A DNA stretch of 64,000 nt, taken from an uncultured beta proteobacterium. GTDB taxonomy: Bacteria; Pseudomonadota; Gammaproteobacteria; Burkholderiales; Burkholderiaceae_C. The stretch covers positions 21,429 to 85,428 of the forward strand of contig CAJAVE010000131.1 of NCBI GenBank assembly GCA_903945325.1, written 5' to 3'. Below the pieces are notes generated by a model that was not told the origin of the DNA, ran no database searches, and worked only from the letters and a program-made list of their open reading frames with translations. Below, one piece after another: positions 8,341 through 18,538 of the stretch (positions are counted from its first letter, which is position 1; every line of letters begins with the position of its first letter). The position numbers and the translations under genes were made by a program.

Positions 8341-11300
8341 ATGAATGCACCCCTGCCTGATCACATCCTCAAGGCGCTTCAAACCGTCACGCTGGACGAC
8401 AAATACGCGCTGGACTACGGCCACGCCTTCATGAGTGGCGTGCAGGCGCTGGTCAAGTTGCCCATGCTGCAGCGCCTGCGAGACCAGCGTGCCGGCAAGA
8501 ACACGGCGGGCTTCATCAGCGGCTACCGCGGATCGCCATTGGGTACGTACGACCAGTCGTTGCAAAAGGCCGAGAAATACCTCAAGGCCCACCACGTCGT
8601 GTTCCAGCCTGGCGTCAATGAGGAACTGGCCGCCACAGCTATCTGGGGCACGCAGCAACTGGGCTTCGCGCCACCGGGCTCCAATAAATACGATGGCGTG
8701 TTCGGCATCTGGTACGGCAAGGGTCCGGGCGTGGACCGCTGCTCCGACGTGTTCAAACACGCCAACATGGCCGGTACCACGCCCTGGGGTGGCGTGGTTG
8801 CAGTGGCGGGGGATGACCACATTTCCAAGAGTTCCACTGCAGCCCACCAGAGCGACCACATCTTCAAGGCCTGCGGCACGCCGGTGTTCTTCCCGGCCAA
8901 CGTGCAGGAGATTCTGGACCTGGGCATCCACGCTTTTGCCATGAGCCGCTTCTCGGGCGTCTGGACCGGCATGAAGACGATCCAGGAGATCGTGGAAAGC
9001 AGCGCCACCGCCATGATCGATCCGGACCGGGTGCAGATCCAGATCCCCACCGACTTCGTGATGCCACCCGGTGGGCTGCACATCCGCTGGCCCGACGCCG
9101 CGCTGGAGCAGGAAGCCCGCTTGTTTGACTACAAGTGGTATGCCGCACTGGCCTACATCCGCGCCAACCGCTTGAACTACAACGTCATCGAGGGTCCGAA
9201 TGACCGCCTGGGACTGATCGCCAGTGGCAAGGCCTACAACGACACGCGCCAGGCCCTGCTGGACCTGGGTCTGGACGATGCCACTTGCCGGCGCGTCGGC
9301 ATCCGGCTGCACAAAGTCGGCGTGGTGTGGCCGCTGGAAGCCCAGTTGACCCGTGAATTTGCCACCGGCCTGCAAGAGATTTTGGTGGTGGAAGAAAAGC
9401 GCCAGGTCATTGAATACCAGTTGAAGGAAGGCCTGTACAACTGGCGCGCCGACGTGCGCCCCCGCGTGCTGGGCAAGTTCAACGAGGCCGAGTCCGATGC
9501 GTCGGGCTTTGGCAGCGGTGGCGAGTGGGGCATGGCCAATCCGCATGCCAACACCCTGCTCCGTGCCAATGCCGATTTGTCGCCCGCCATCATCGCGCGT
9601 GCCATTGCCAAGCGCATCACGCTGATGGGTGTGGACAGCGATATCGCAGCGCGCATCGACGCCCAACTGGCCATCCTGAACGCCAAGGAAAGCGCCATGC
9701 AGGTGCTGGAAGTGAACCGGGCCAAGGCCGAGATCAAGCTGGGGGATCGTCAACCGTGGTTCTGCTCGGGTTGCCCGCACAACACCAGTACCAAGGTGCC
9801 CGAAGGCTCACGCGCCATGGCCGGCATCGGTTGCCACTTTATGACGGTGTGGATGAATCGCTCCACTGTTGGTTTCACGCAAATGGGTGGCGAGGGAGTG
9901 CCCTGGGTGGGGCAGCAGCCCTTCAGCAACGACCAGCACATGTTTGCCAACCTGGGAGACGGCACCTACTTCCACAGCGGCCTGCTGGCGGTGCGCCAGA
10001 GCATCGCGGCGGGCGTCAACATCACCTACAAAATCCTGTACAACGATGCGGTGGCCATGACCGGTGGCCAGCAAATTGGGGAGCGCCCCGAGGGTCATTC
10101 AGTGATGCAAATCGCGCAAAGCATGCGCGCCGAGGGTGCAGTCAGGATTGTGGTGGTGACGGACGAACCTCAAAAGTACGAGCAGATGGCCTTGGCCGAA
10201 GGCGTGACGGTGCACCACCGCGACGATCTCGACACCATCCAGAAAGAGTTTCGCACTATCAAGGGTACTACGGTCATCATCTATGACCAGACCTGTGCGA
10301 CCGAAAAGCGCCGCCGCCGCAAGCGCGGCACCCTGGTGGACCCGGCCAGGCGCGTGGTCATCAACGAGTTGGTGTGCGAGGGGTGTGGCGACTGCGGTGT
10401 GCAGAGCAATTGTGTCAGCGTTGAGCCGCTGGAAACCGAATTTGGTCGCAAACGCCAGATCAACCAGAGCACCTGTAACAAGGATTTCAGTTGTGTGAAG
10501 GGCTTTTGCCCCAGCTTTGTGACGGTAGAGGGCGGGCAACTGCGCAAGAAGGCCAAGGCACAGACGTCGTCATCGCCCGATCCAGGTCATTTGCCTGAGC
10601 CTTCCATTCCCCGGTTGACCAGCGCCGCGCAGGCTCTGGCAGATCAGTCCCGATCCGGTGCCTGGGGCATCATCGTCGCGGGAGTGGGTGGCACCGGCGT
10701 CATCACCATTGGCCAGTTACTGGGTGTCGCGGCACATCTGGAAGGCAAAGGCGTGGTCACGCAAGATGCTGGCGGTCTGGCGCAAAAGGGCGGCGCTACC
10801 TGGAGTCATGTGCTGATTGCTGCCGAACAGGCCGACATTCGAACCACCCGCGTCAGTATGGCCTCGGCCGATCTGGTGATTGGCTGCGACCCGATTGTGG
10901 TGGCGGGCAAGGAGACGGTGTTGCGCATGCGCGAGGGCCGTACCCATGTGGCGCTCAATTCCCATAGTGCGCCCACGGCCGCTTTCGTCTCCCAGCCCAA
11001 CTGGACCAACCCGGGCAAGGAATGCCTGGCCGAAATTGTCCGCGTGGTGGGTGAAGAGGGTGTCGGCTGGTTTGACGCCGATGCCATTGCCACCCAGTTC
11101 CTGGGCGACAGTATTTACACCAACCCCATCATGCTGGGCTATGCTTGGCAAAAAGGCTGGATTCCGCTGCAACTGGCCTCTCTGATTCGCGCCATCGAGC
11201 TCAATGCCGTGGCGGTGGAGAACAACAAGACCGCCTTCGCCTGGGGCCGCAAGGCCGCCTTGGACTGGCCCGCCGTGCAACAACTGCTGAACCCGGGTCA

Positions 11301-11994
11301 GGTAGTGACTTTCACGCCGCGCACCACGCAGTCGGTGGACGACATGGTTGCCAAGCGCGTCGAGTTTTTGACCGGCTACCAGAATGCTGCCTACGCGGCC
11401 CAATATGTTAGTTTTGTGGCGCTGGTGCGCGGTGCAGAAGAGCGTGTTGCCAGTCCTGCCGCTACGGGCGATGCCAAACCGGCAACCCTGCCACTAACCC
11501 AGGCCGTGGCGCGCTACCTGTTCAAGCTGATGGCCTACAAGGATGAATACGAGGTGGCTCGCCTGCACACTGATGCCGCCTTCCTGGCCAAAATTGGCAC
11601 CCAGTTCGAAGGTAACTTCAAACTCCACTACCAGTTGGCACCACCGCTGCTGGCAGAACGCAACACGGTGGGCGAGTTGCAGAAACACGCTTATGGCCCC
11701 TGGATGCAGACGGCATTTCGCCTGCTGGCGCCGTTTAAAGTGTTGCGCGGTGGTGTGCTGGACGTGTTCGGGTACTCAGATGAACGCCGTCACGAGCGCG
11801 CGTTGGCGTCTGAGTACCGCGCCGCCATCGAGGCCATGTTGCCCAAGTTGACGACTGCCAACCGGGATGCCGCAGTGGCTTTTGCCCGATTGCCGGAGCA
11901 AATCCGCGGCTTTGGCCACGTCAAGGCGCGCCATTTGACGGCTGCGCGCCTGCAATGGACGGAGTTGGTGAAGCAGTTTCATAACGGCGGGTAG
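8341..11994 (+). CDS. Indolepyruvate ferredoxin oxidoreductase family protein (fused alpha and gamma, 1217 aa)
   Basis: A fused 2-oxoacid:acceptor oxidoreductase that decarboxylates aryl pyruvates (indolepyruvate, phenylpyruvate) to aryl-CoA, as in aerobic aromatic amino acid catabolism. The N-terminal part has the pyrimidine-binding and TPP regions (FISGYRGSPLGTYD, CSGCPHNTSTKVPEGSRAMA near residue 475). A ferredoxin-like Cys cluster starts near residue 680 (CEGCGDCGVQSNC, later CNKDFSCVKGFC). The gamma-type domain starts near 775 (VAGVGGTGVITIGQLL, DAGGLAQKGGATWSH). ATG 8341 has CGGAGT upstream. It stands alone, without a ferredoxin or ligase gene beside it. The exact 2-oxoacid cannot be read from sequence. 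Confidence 0.92.
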   Translation: MNAPLPDHILKALQTVTLDDKYALDYGHAFMSGVQALVKLPMLQRLRDQRAGKNTAGFISGYRGSPLGTYDQSLQKAEKYLKAHHVVFQPGVNEELAATAIWGTQQLGFAPPGSNKYDGVFGIWYGKGPGVDRCSDVFKHANMAGTTPWGGVVAVAGDDHISKSSTAAHQSDHIFKACGTPVFFPANVQEILDLGIHAFAMSRFSGVWTGMKTIQEIVESSATAMIDPDRVQIQIPTDFVMPPGGLHIRWPDAALEQEARLFDYKWYAALAYIRANRLNYNVIEGPNDRLGLIASGKAYNDTRQALLDLGLDDATCRRVGIRLHKVGVVWPLEAQLTREFATGLQEILVVEEKRQVIEYQLKEGLYNWRADVRPRVLGKFNEAESDASGFGSGGEWGMANPHANTLLRANADLSPAIIARAIAKRITLMGVDSDIAARIDAQLAILNAKESAMQVLEVNRAKAEIKLGDRQPWFCSGCPHNTSTKVPEGSRAMAGIGCHFMTVWMNRSTVGFTQMGGEGVPWVGQQPFSNDQHMFANLGDGTYFHSGLLAVRQSIAAGVNITYKILYNDAVAMTGGQQIGERPEGHSVMQIAQSMRAEGAVRIVVVTDEPQKYEQMALAEGVTVHHRDDLDTIQKEFRTIKGTTVIIYDQTCATEKRRRRKRGTLVDPARRVVINELVCEGCGDCGVQSNCVSVEPLETEFGRKRQINQSTCNKDFSCVKGFCPSFVTVEGGQLRKKAKAQTSSSPDPGHLPEPSIPRLTSAAQALADQSRSGAWGIIVAGVGGTGVITIGQLLGVAAHLEGKGVVTQDAGGLAQKGGATWSHVLIAAEQADIRTTRVSMASADLVIGCDPIVVAGKETVLRMREGRTHVALNSHSAPTAAFVSQPNWTNPGKECLAEIVRVVGEEGVGWFDADAIATQFLGDSIYTNPIMLGYAWQKGWIPLQLASLIRAIELNAVAVENNKTAFAWGRKAALDWPAVQQLLNPGQVVTFTPRTTQSVDDMVAKRVEFLTGYQNAAYAAQYVSFVALVRGAEERVASPAATGDAKPATLPLTQAVARYLFKLMAYKDEYEVARLHTDAAFLAKIGTQFEGNFKLHYQLAPPLLAERNTVGELQKHAYGPWMQTAFRLLAPFKVLRGGVLDVFGYSDERRHERALASEYRAAIEAMLPKLTTANRDAAVAFARLPEQIRGFGHVKARHLTAARLQWTELVKQFHNGG

Positions 11995-12167
11995 CAATAC
12001 GCGCCATGGTGCATTGCGGGCGTTTCGGAGTGAAAAAGGTAACAGGTTGTCCAAACGGACAGCAGTTGGCGCGGCCCATTACAATCGCGGGTTAACCATT
12101 TGTGGCTACGCTGCCTGTCTTTGGGCGGTGAGCGGTTTTGTGTCCTTTGTTTTGTGGAGTTCCCTTC

Positions 12168-12500
12168 GTGTTTATTTCTTCCGCTTTTGCCCAAACCGCC
12201 CCCGCAGCAGCAGCCGGAGGCGACATGCAGTCGTCCCTGATGAGCATGCTGCCGCTGGTTTTGATGTTCGTGGTCCTTTACTTTGTCATGATCCGCCCTC
12301 AGATGAAAAAACAGAAGGAGCACAAAGCCATGATTGATGCGATTGCCAAGGGCGACGAGGTGGTGACCGCCGGTGGGGTGCTGGGCAAGGTCAGCAAGAT
12401 CGGTGACAGCTATGTCGGCCTGGAAGTGGCCAATGGCGTTGAAATCCAGATCCAGCGCAGCGCCGTGGTGCAGGTTTTGCCAAAGGGCACTTACAAGTAA
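12168..12500 (+). CDS. yajC: Preprotein translocase subunit YajC (GTG start)
   Basis: YajC is the small accessory subunit of the SecDF-YajC complex. The 110 residues begin FISSAFAQTAP, then a single transmembrane helix LLPLVLMFVVLYFVMIRP followed by QMKKQKEHKAM and the conserved GDEVVTAGGVLGKV. The GTG at 12168 is preferred over the ATG at 12138: it has TGGAG about 9 bases upstream and gives the short N-terminus usual in related bacteria. It is followed by secD after 31 bases, as in most proteobacteria. Confidence 0.93.
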   Translation: MFISSAFAQTAPAAAAGGDMQSSLMSMLPLVLMFVVLYFVMIRPQMKKQKEHKAMIDAIAKGDEVVTAGGVLGKVSKIGDSYVGLEVANGVEIQIQRSAVVQVLPKGTYK

Positions 12501-12531
12501 GTCATTGCTTTTACCAGTCTGAAGTGCGAAC

Positions 12532-14409
12532 ATGAACCGTTACCCGGTGTGGAAATACGCGATTATTCTGATCGCGCTGGTGGTAGGCAGCTTGTACGCT
12601 TTGCCCAATCTTTTTGGTGAATCCCCAGCGGTTCAAGTTTCCGTTGCGAAAGCCAGCTTGAAGCTGGAGGCTGCGACGTTGGCCCGCGTGGAGGACGCAC
12701 TCAAGGTGGCTGGTATTGCTGCAGATGCCGTCTCGATGGAGGGAACGTCTATCCGCGCCCGGTTTGGTAGCACTGACGTACAACTGAAAGCCAAGGACGC
12801 AATACAAAAGGCGCTCAATCCTGATGCTGCAAATCCGTCCTATGTTGTAGCCCTGAATCTGTTGTCGCGATCACCAGCTTGGCTCACTGGGCTGCATGCT
12901 TCACCCATGTACTTGGGGCTGGATTTGCGTGGTGGCGTGCACTTCATGCTACAGGTAGACATGCAGGCGGCGTTGTCCAAGCGGGCGGAATCATTGGCGG
13001 GTGATATCCGTACCACATTGCGCGAAAAGAATGTGCGTCATAGCGGCATCAGTCGCGTCGGGCAAACCATAGATATCCGGTTCCGTGATGCAGCAACCGC
13101 CGAGTCGGCGCGACGCATCATTCAGGAACAATTTGCCGAGTTGACCACGGTCGAGACGCCGGAGGGCGCCGATGTCAAGATGGTTGCTTCAATCAAACCA
13201 GTCTCAGCCCGCACCATTCAGGATCAGGCGCTCAAGCAAAACATCACAACACTGCACAACCGTATCAACGAACTCGGTGTGGCCGAGCCCGTCATTCAAC
13301 AGCAGGGTCTGGACCGCATCGTGGTGCAATTACCTGGCGTGCAGGACACGGCCAAGGCGAAGGATATTTTGGGCCGCACCGCAACTCTGGAGTTGCGTAT
13401 GGTGGATGAAGGTACAGAAGCGCGTTCAGCGGAAATGGGAACAGGGCCAGTTCCATTTGGGTCCGAACGCTTTCTGGAACGCAATGGCCAGGCCGTGATT
13501 GTCAAGAAGCAGGTTGTTATTACTGGAGACAGCTTGACAGATGCACAGCCAGGGTTTGACTCCCAGACTCAGCAGCCGAAAGTGGACCTCACTGTAGATG
13601 CCAAGGGCGGCCGCATCATGCGGGATGTCAGTCGTGAGAACCTTAAGAAGCGCATGGCGATACTTTTGTTCGAAAAGGGAAAGGGCGAAGTCTTGACGGC
13701 TCCGGTCATCCAGGGTGAACTGGGAAACCGTTTTCAGATTTCGGGCTCCATGACCGTCTCTGAAGCGAGCGACTTGGCCCTGCTATTGCGTGCTGGTTCT
13801 CTGGCTGCCCCGATGGAAATCATTGAAGAGCGCACCATTGGCCCCAGTCTTGGAGCTGAAAACATCGCAAAAGGCTTCAACAGTGTGACCTGGGGGTTTC
13901 TCGCAGTGGCCCTCTTCATGTGCGTTTATTACATGTTGTTCGGCGTGATTTCCAGCATTGCGCTCGCATTCAACCTGTTGCTGCTTGTGGCGGTGCTGTC
14001 CATGCTGCAAGCCACACTGACCTTGCCAGGTATGGCTGCCATGGCGTTGGTCTTGGGTATGGCGATTGACGCCAACGTGCTGATTAACGAGCGGATACGC
14101 GAGGAACTGCGCGGAGGCGCTTCACCGCAGGCCGCCATTCACGCAGGTTATGACCGCGCCTGGGCCACCATCATTGACTCAAATGTGACAACTTTGATTG
14201 CGGGCCTGGCTCTGCTTGCATTTGGCTCAGGTCCGGTGAGGGGATTTGCGGTGGTTCACTGCCTGGGTATTTTGACCAGCATGTTCTCCGGTGTTTTCTT
14301 CTCGCGTGGCGTGGTCAATTTGTGGTACGGTCGCCAGAAGAAGCTTAAGAGCGTGTCCATTGGAACGGTTTGGCGGCCTGATTCTGACAGTCAGGTCACG
14401 ACAAACTAA
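12532..14409 (+). CDS. secD: Protein translocase subunit SecD
   Basis: SecD is an RND-family membrane protein that uses the proton motive force to help pull preproteins through SecYEG. The 625 residues show the first transmembrane segment YAIILIALVVGSLYALPN, the D1 motif YLGLDLRGGVHFMLQVD, a large periplasmic P1 domain, and a C-terminal bundle containing MALVLGMAIDANVLINERIREEL and FGSGPVRGFAVVHCLGILTSM. It lies 11 bases upstream of secF and 31 bases downstream of yajC, so one operon is likely. Confidence 0.97.
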   Translation: MNRYPVWKYAIILIALVVGSLYALPNLFGESPAVQVSVAKASLKLEAATLARVEDALKVAGIAADAVSMEGTSIRARFGSTDVQLKAKDAIQKALNPDAANPSYVVALNLLSRSPAWLTGLHASPMYLGLDLRGGVHFMLQVDMQAALSKRAESLAGDIRTTLREKNVRHSGISRVGQTIDIRFRDAATAESARRIIQEQFAELTTVETPEGADVKMVASIKPVSARTIQDQALKQNITTLHNRINELGVAEPVIQQQGLDRIVVQLPGVQDTAKAKDILGRTATLELRMVDEGTEARSAEMGTGPVPFGSERFLERNGQAVIVKKQVVITGDSLTDAQPGFDSQTQQPKVDLTVDAKGGRIMRDVSRENLKKRMAILLFEKGKGEVLTAPVIQGELGNRFQISGSMTVSEASDLALLLRAGSLAAPMEIIEERTIGPSLGAENIAKGFNSVTWGFLAVALFMCVYYMLFGVISSIALAFNLLLLVAVLSMLQATLTLPGMAAMALVLGMAIDANVLINERIREELRGGASPQAAIHAGYDRAWATIIDSNVTTLIAGLALLAFGSGPVRGFAVVHCLGILTSMFSGVFFSRGVVNLWYGRQKKLKSVSIGTVWRPDSDSQVTTN

Positions 14410-14420
14410 AGGAATCAGGC

Positions 14421-15374
14421 ATGGAATTCTTCAAAATCCACCGTGACATTCCGTTCATGCGGCATGCATTGGTGTTCAACTTGGTATCGCTGCTGACATT
14501 TCTGGCGGCCGTATTTTTCCTGTTTTCGCGCGGATTGCATCTGTCGGTGGAGTTCACTGGCGGGACATTGATGGAGGTTAGCTACTCACAGCCTGCCGAT
14601 CTCAACACCATTCGCAACAGCGTGGCAGCCCTGGGCATCAATGATGTACAGGTGCAGAACTTTGGCACGGCACAGGATGTGCTTATCCGTATGCCCGTAC
14701 AAAAGGGAAGTACATCAGGCGCTCAAAGTGAGCGGGTTATGGCGACCCTGAAAGCAGGTGACGCCAGCGCCACCCTAAGGCGCACCGAGTTCGTCGGACC
14801 GCAAGTCGGTGATGAATTGGCTGTAGATGGCCTCAAGGCCTTGGCAAGCGTGATTGTTGGCATCATGCTGTACTTGGCGATACGCTTTGAGTGGAAATTC
14901 GCCGTGGCAGCCATCATCGCAAATTTGCATGATGTGATTATTATTCTCGGATTTTTTGCTTTTTTTCAGTGGGAGTTCTCGTTGCCGGTGCTGGCGGCAG
15001 TGCTGGCGGTTCTAGGCTATTCGGTGAACGAATCGGTCGTTATCTTTGACCGAATACGTGAAAATTTTCGTCGCTACCGCAAGATGAATACGGTGCAGAT
15101 CATCGATAACGCCATCACATCCACCATCAGCCGCACCATCATTACCCACGGCTGCACCCAACTCATGGTGTTGTCCATGCTGCTGTTTGGTGGCGCGACC
15201 TTGCACTACTTTGCGCTGGCGTTGACGATTGGCATTTTGTTTGGCATTTATTCGTCCGTGTTTGTCGCGGCTGCCATCGCCATGTGGCTGGGTATCCAGC
15301 GTGAAGACCTGATCAAAGGCCCGCTCAAAAAAGAAGGGGACCCGACGGACCCCAATGCTGGCGCTTCTGTCTGA
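14421..15374 (+). CDS. secF: Protein translocase subunit SecF
   Basis: SecF is the partner of SecD in the proton-driven translocation motor. The 317 residues have the family features: VEFTGGTLMEVSY after the first helix, RRTEFVGPQVGDELA, and the six-helix region with AVLAVLGYSVNESVVIFDRIREN. An AAAGGAATC ribosome binding site precedes ATG 14421. It completes yajC-secD-secF; a DUF1631 gene follows after 14 bases. Confidence 0.97.
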   Translation: MEFFKIHRDIPFMRHALVFNLVSLLTFLAAVFFLFSRGLHLSVEFTGGTLMEVSYSQPADLNTIRNSVAALGINDVQVQNFGTAQDVLIRMPVQKGSTSGAQSERVMATLKAGDASATLRRTEFVGPQVGDELAVDGLKALASVIVGIMLYLAIRFEWKFAVAAIIANLHDVIIILGFFAFFQWEFSLPVLAAVLAVLGYSVNESVVIFDRIRENFRRYRKMNTVQIIDNAITSTISRTIITHGCTQLMVLSMLLFGGATLHYFALALTIGILFGIYSSVFVAAAIAMWLGIQREDLIKGPLKKEGDPTDPNAGASV

Positions 15375-15388
15375 TTCTTTCCTGATTT

Positions 15389-17926
15389 ATGGCCACAACA
15401 CCCGGTTCATCCACTCTCACTCCACGGCAGCAATTTGCCCGTGCGGTGCGCGAGCGCTTTCTGGCTGAGGCGGTACAGGCGATGATTGAAATCAGTGGCG
15501 CAGTGCATGAACAGGTCACCACATTGATGGATGAACCCAGCAATGCACGCGAAAGCCAGGAGCGTCGCGATGTTTGGATGGCCTACAAAAAGTGCCGTCC
15601 TTTGTGGGTGGAGGGCACTAAAACGGCGTGGCGCGAATGCCTTGATCCGCCCAAGGTCAAGAAACATGCCAGCCTCGAGGTCGCAGGCCTTCAACTGGTG
15701 GGTACGGAAGTCGTTGAGAACAAGATTCTGGCATCCCGGATGGTGATGGCGGTGATGGACAAAGTGAACAGCCAGTTTGAAGACCTGAGGCTGCGCATGC
15801 AGTTCCTGGAAGGTACTGAAGAGCTTGCAGGACATGATTTGTTGCGCCCTGAAGTACTCGTCCTGCTGCTGGTTGAGCAATGGGCCAACTCGGGAATGCC
15901 GGGCGATTCATGGGCGACGGTCAATGAGGTAGTGCAAAAGCTTTTGATCGAACGCCTCAGGACCGCTTATGCCAATGCCAATGACGTGATGATCAATAAG
16001 GGTGTCATGCCCACGATTGAGCTCAAGGACAGAGTCAAGAGCCCTGCTCGAAGTACGGCTTCTCCCGCTCGGCCGCGTCACGCACCGATCACACACAACC
16101 AATCGCCAGCGGCAGAAAGCGGTCAATCCGGGTACGGTGATGTGGGTCGGAGTAATGCGGGTCAAGCACAGGGTTCTCAGACATTCGATTCAGTGGACAA
16201 TGGCTCGGCACAACGACCGACGGGTGGTTTTTTTGGTGGTCGCCTGGGTTGGGGTTCCAAACAACAGGAGCCTCAAGGCGCTGTCGGTGCACCGGAGCCA
16301 GCTTCTGGCCAGAGTAGCGGCTCGTCTTCTTCTGCTACCCCTTTCTGGAAGCAATCCTCCGGAATGCAAAATGGCGGAAGCCAAGGTAACTTTGCATCTG
16401 AAGAAACACGGATGATGACTGCAGCGACGCCGATGGCGCGGGCTCGCAGTAGGGCACAAGGTGTGATTGGCCAGATTCGACGGTTGTTTGTCAGCCATGT
16501 TGGAGGTGACTTTGGCGATAGCGGGCACCACCCCTCACCCGCGTTGGCGGCAGCCATGGCCCCGCCGTCACCCGGCCAGTCGCCTGCGTACGCCAGTGGT
16601 GGCACGCTCTATGAAGATTACAGTCCTGCGGGGGTTGCCCGTGTGGCGGGGGATTTGCGTGAGAAAACTGCAGCACTAAAAAAGAAGGCCGAGACCAAGG
16701 GTGAAAAGGCAACGATTGAAATCGTTGCTCTCATGTTTCAGGCCATTTTGGCTGAGGAGCGTATTCCTCCAGGCATTCGGGTGTGGTTTGCCCGCTTGCA
16801 GATGCCCGTGCTTCGCATGGCGCTGGAGGATTCTGATTTTCTCGGAACCACGACGCATCCAGCCCGTTTGCTGATTGATCGAATGGGGTCTTGCGTGATG
16901 GGCTTTGACTCCTCCGGTATCCAGGGCAATGCCATGGAGCTGGAGGTCAAACGCATTGTGCAAGTAATCGAGCAATACCCAGAAACTGGTAAGAAGGTTT
17001 ATCAGGTTGTTTACGAGGAATTCCAGAAGTTCCTGTCCAAATTTCTGACTGAAAAAGGCTCCACCCAAAAAGTCGTCAGTGTTGCGCAGCAGGTTGAGCA
17101 AAAGGAAACGCTTGCCATTCAGTACACCATTGAAATGCGCAACATGCTCAAAGACATGCCGGTACGCGATGAGATTCGTGAGTTTCTTTTCAAGGTCTGG
17201 GCTGAAGTGCTGGCGGTTGCAGCCGTGCGCAAAGGCCCACAGAACAAAGACACACTGACATTGAAGAAATCTGCAACCGACTTGGTTTGGGCAGCGAGCG
17301 CGAAACCCAATCGCGCAGATCGCGCGCGCGTCATTCAGGATTTACCCAATCTGCTTTTGCGTCTGCGTTCTGGCATGACGCTCCTGGCGATGGCACCGTC
17401 TGAGCAAGACGCACACATCAAGACGGTCAGCGATACGCTGGCGGATGCTTTTCTGTCCAAAACACAGGCGATTCCCCAGGCCAAGATTGATGCCATGGCG
17501 CAGCGCTTGGGCAACCTGGAGGATTTTGTATCAGAGGATGGCATGGGCGATTTGCCGCTGGATGCCGAGAGTATTGAAATGATGCTTGGAATTGATGCCT
17601 CAGCCATTGAAGTGGTTGGCAATGGTGGCTCCAAGCCGACCGCAGCCATGACTGCTTGGGCGCAAGAATTGCAGCTGGGGTCCTGGTTTACGCTGGACCA
17701 CAACAATCAGATTACCCAGGTGCAGTTTGCCTGGCGCAGTGACCGCAAACACTTGAATTTGTTTGCGTCGAGTTCAGGTAAGAGCTATTTGATACAAGGT
17801 GGGCGTCTGGCGGCATACCTGCAGGCGGGCCTGCTTTTGCCACAAGAGGAAGAGACGCTGACAGTGCGCGCCACCCGCGACGCTTTGTCCAAGATCGAAG
17901 CCAATCCAGAACGTTTGATGAACTGA
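15389..17926 (+). CDS. DUF1631 domain-containing protein (845 aa), function unknown
   Basis: A full-length DUF1631 protein, a family confined mostly to beta- and gammaproteobacteria. It has two conserved blocks: residues about 10-210 (ARAVRERFLAEAVQAMIEI, LLVEQWANSGMPGDSWATVN) and about 420-845, separated by a low-complexity linker rich in Gly, Ser, Gln and Pro (residues about 215-420). No catalytic motif or signal peptide is visible. The C-terminal segment ends WRSDRKHLNLFASSSGKSYL, resembling PilZ-like regions seen in some members; that is inference. It follows secF closely and converges with smg. Cytoplasmic location is likely. Confidence 0.88.
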   Translation: MATTPGSSTLTPRQQFARAVRERFLAEAVQAMIEISGAVHEQVTTLMDEPSNARESQERRDVWMAYKKCRPLWVEGTKTAWRECLDPPKVKKHASLEVAGLQLVGTEVVENKILASRMVMAVMDKVNSQFEDLRLRMQFLEGTEELAGHDLLRPEVLVLLLVEQWANSGMPGDSWATVNEVVQKLLIERLRTAYANANDVMINKGVMPTIELKDRVKSPARSTASPARPRHAPITHNQSPAAESGQSGYGDVGRSNAGQAQGSQTFDSVDNGSAQRPTGGFFGGRLGWGSKQQEPQGAVGAPEPASGQSSGSSSSATPFWKQSSGMQNGGSQGNFASEETRMMTAATPMARARSRAQGVIGQIRRLFVSHVGGDFGDSGHHPSPALAAAMAPPSPGQSPAYASGGTLYEDYSPAGVARVAGDLREKTAALKKKAETKGEKATIEIVALMFQAILAEERIPPGIRVWFARLQMPVLRMALEDSDFLGTTTHPARLLIDRMGSCVMGFDSSGIQGNAMELEVKRIVQVIEQYPETGKKVYQVVYEEFQKFLSKFLTEKGSTQKVVSVAQQVEQKETLAIQYTIEMRNMLKDMPVRDEIREFLFKVWAEVLAVAAVRKGPQNKDTLTLKKSATDLVWAASAKPNRADRARVIQDLPNLLLRLRSGMTLLAMAPSEQDAHIKTVSDTLADAFLSKTQAIPQAKIDAMAQRLGNLEDFVSEDGMGDLPLDAESIEMMLGIDASAIEVVGNGGSKPTAAMTAWAQELQLGSWFTLDHNNQITQVQFAWRSDRKHLNLFASSSGKSYLIQGGRLAAYLQAGLLLPQEEETLTVRATRDALSKIEANPERLMN

Positions 17927-17942
17927 CCCCTTTGTGGTGGTC

Positions 17943-18440
17943 TTAATGTGCGACGCGCTCCAAGTTGTCGTCGCAGAGTTCATCCAGAACCAGTGCATCG
18001 GGTTCTTGACCAAAACTCCAATAAACCATCAGGATGATGATCTTCAAGTCATCCAGAGAAACGGGTTCGCCAGGCGCAGCCATGGCTCGCTCGATAATCA
18101 CTTCCCGCATCGACGCAGGCAACACCCCGGCAGATTCCAGAAAGCTGATGAACCCCATGCACTCTTGCCCAAGATGGTTTTGCTCTCCCAGTGGATAGAT
18201 GCGGACACTGGTTGGACAAGGCTCACGCAGCCATGGCTCTGGCGGCACAAGTTGTGAGGTGCCTGCAAAACCATTGGAGCCTCTGGCGGCGGTATTGAGA
18301 CCGGTAAGCCAATTCAACGCGTCCTCAATTTCTTCGGAATCAAAACCAACGGCGTTGAGTTTGCGCTCCAAGTGGGCGGGTTCCGGGCAACTGTCACCGG
18401 CGTAGTAGTTTTCGTAAACGAAGACAAGTACTTCAAACAT
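17943..18440 (-). CDS. smg: Smg family protein (DUF494)
   Basis: A 165-residue Smg/DUF494 protein. The family sits beside dprA and def-fmt in many proteobacteria and its function is not firmly known. The N-terminus MFEVLVFVYENYY and the block HLERKLNAVGFDSEEIEDALNWL match the family, which is why ATG 18440 is chosen over the upstream ATG at 18470. The conserved C-terminal end MVYWSFGQEPDALVLDEL is present. It lies downstream of dprA on the same strand, about 100 bases away, and converges with the DUF1631 gene. Confidence 0.93.
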   Translation of the reverse strand: MFEVLVFVYENYYAGDSCPEPAHLERKLNAVGFDSEEIEDALNWLTGLNTAARGSNGFAGTSQLVPPEPWLREPCPTSVRIYPLGEQNHLGQECMGFISFLESAGVLPASMREVIIERAMAAPGEPVSLDDLKIIILMVYWSFGQEPDALVLDELCDDNLERVAH

Positions 18441-18538
18441 GTCGCCAATATAGCGCAGAAAATCAGGCATCCCAAGGGGCGTCCGACTTTCCCCTCTATT
18501 TCTCGTTTTGCCGCCCCTGGGGCCGTCGAAATCGGGAC

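Noticed and set aside
8314..9780. 488-codon open frame on the minus strand inside the oxidoreductase gene
   Set aside because: Antisense shadow of a gene with clear TPP-domain motifs; no family resemblance.
12047..12084. TTGTCC/TACAAT as a sigma-70 promoter for yajC-secDF
   Set aside because: The spacing is about 26 bases, far from the usual 16-18.
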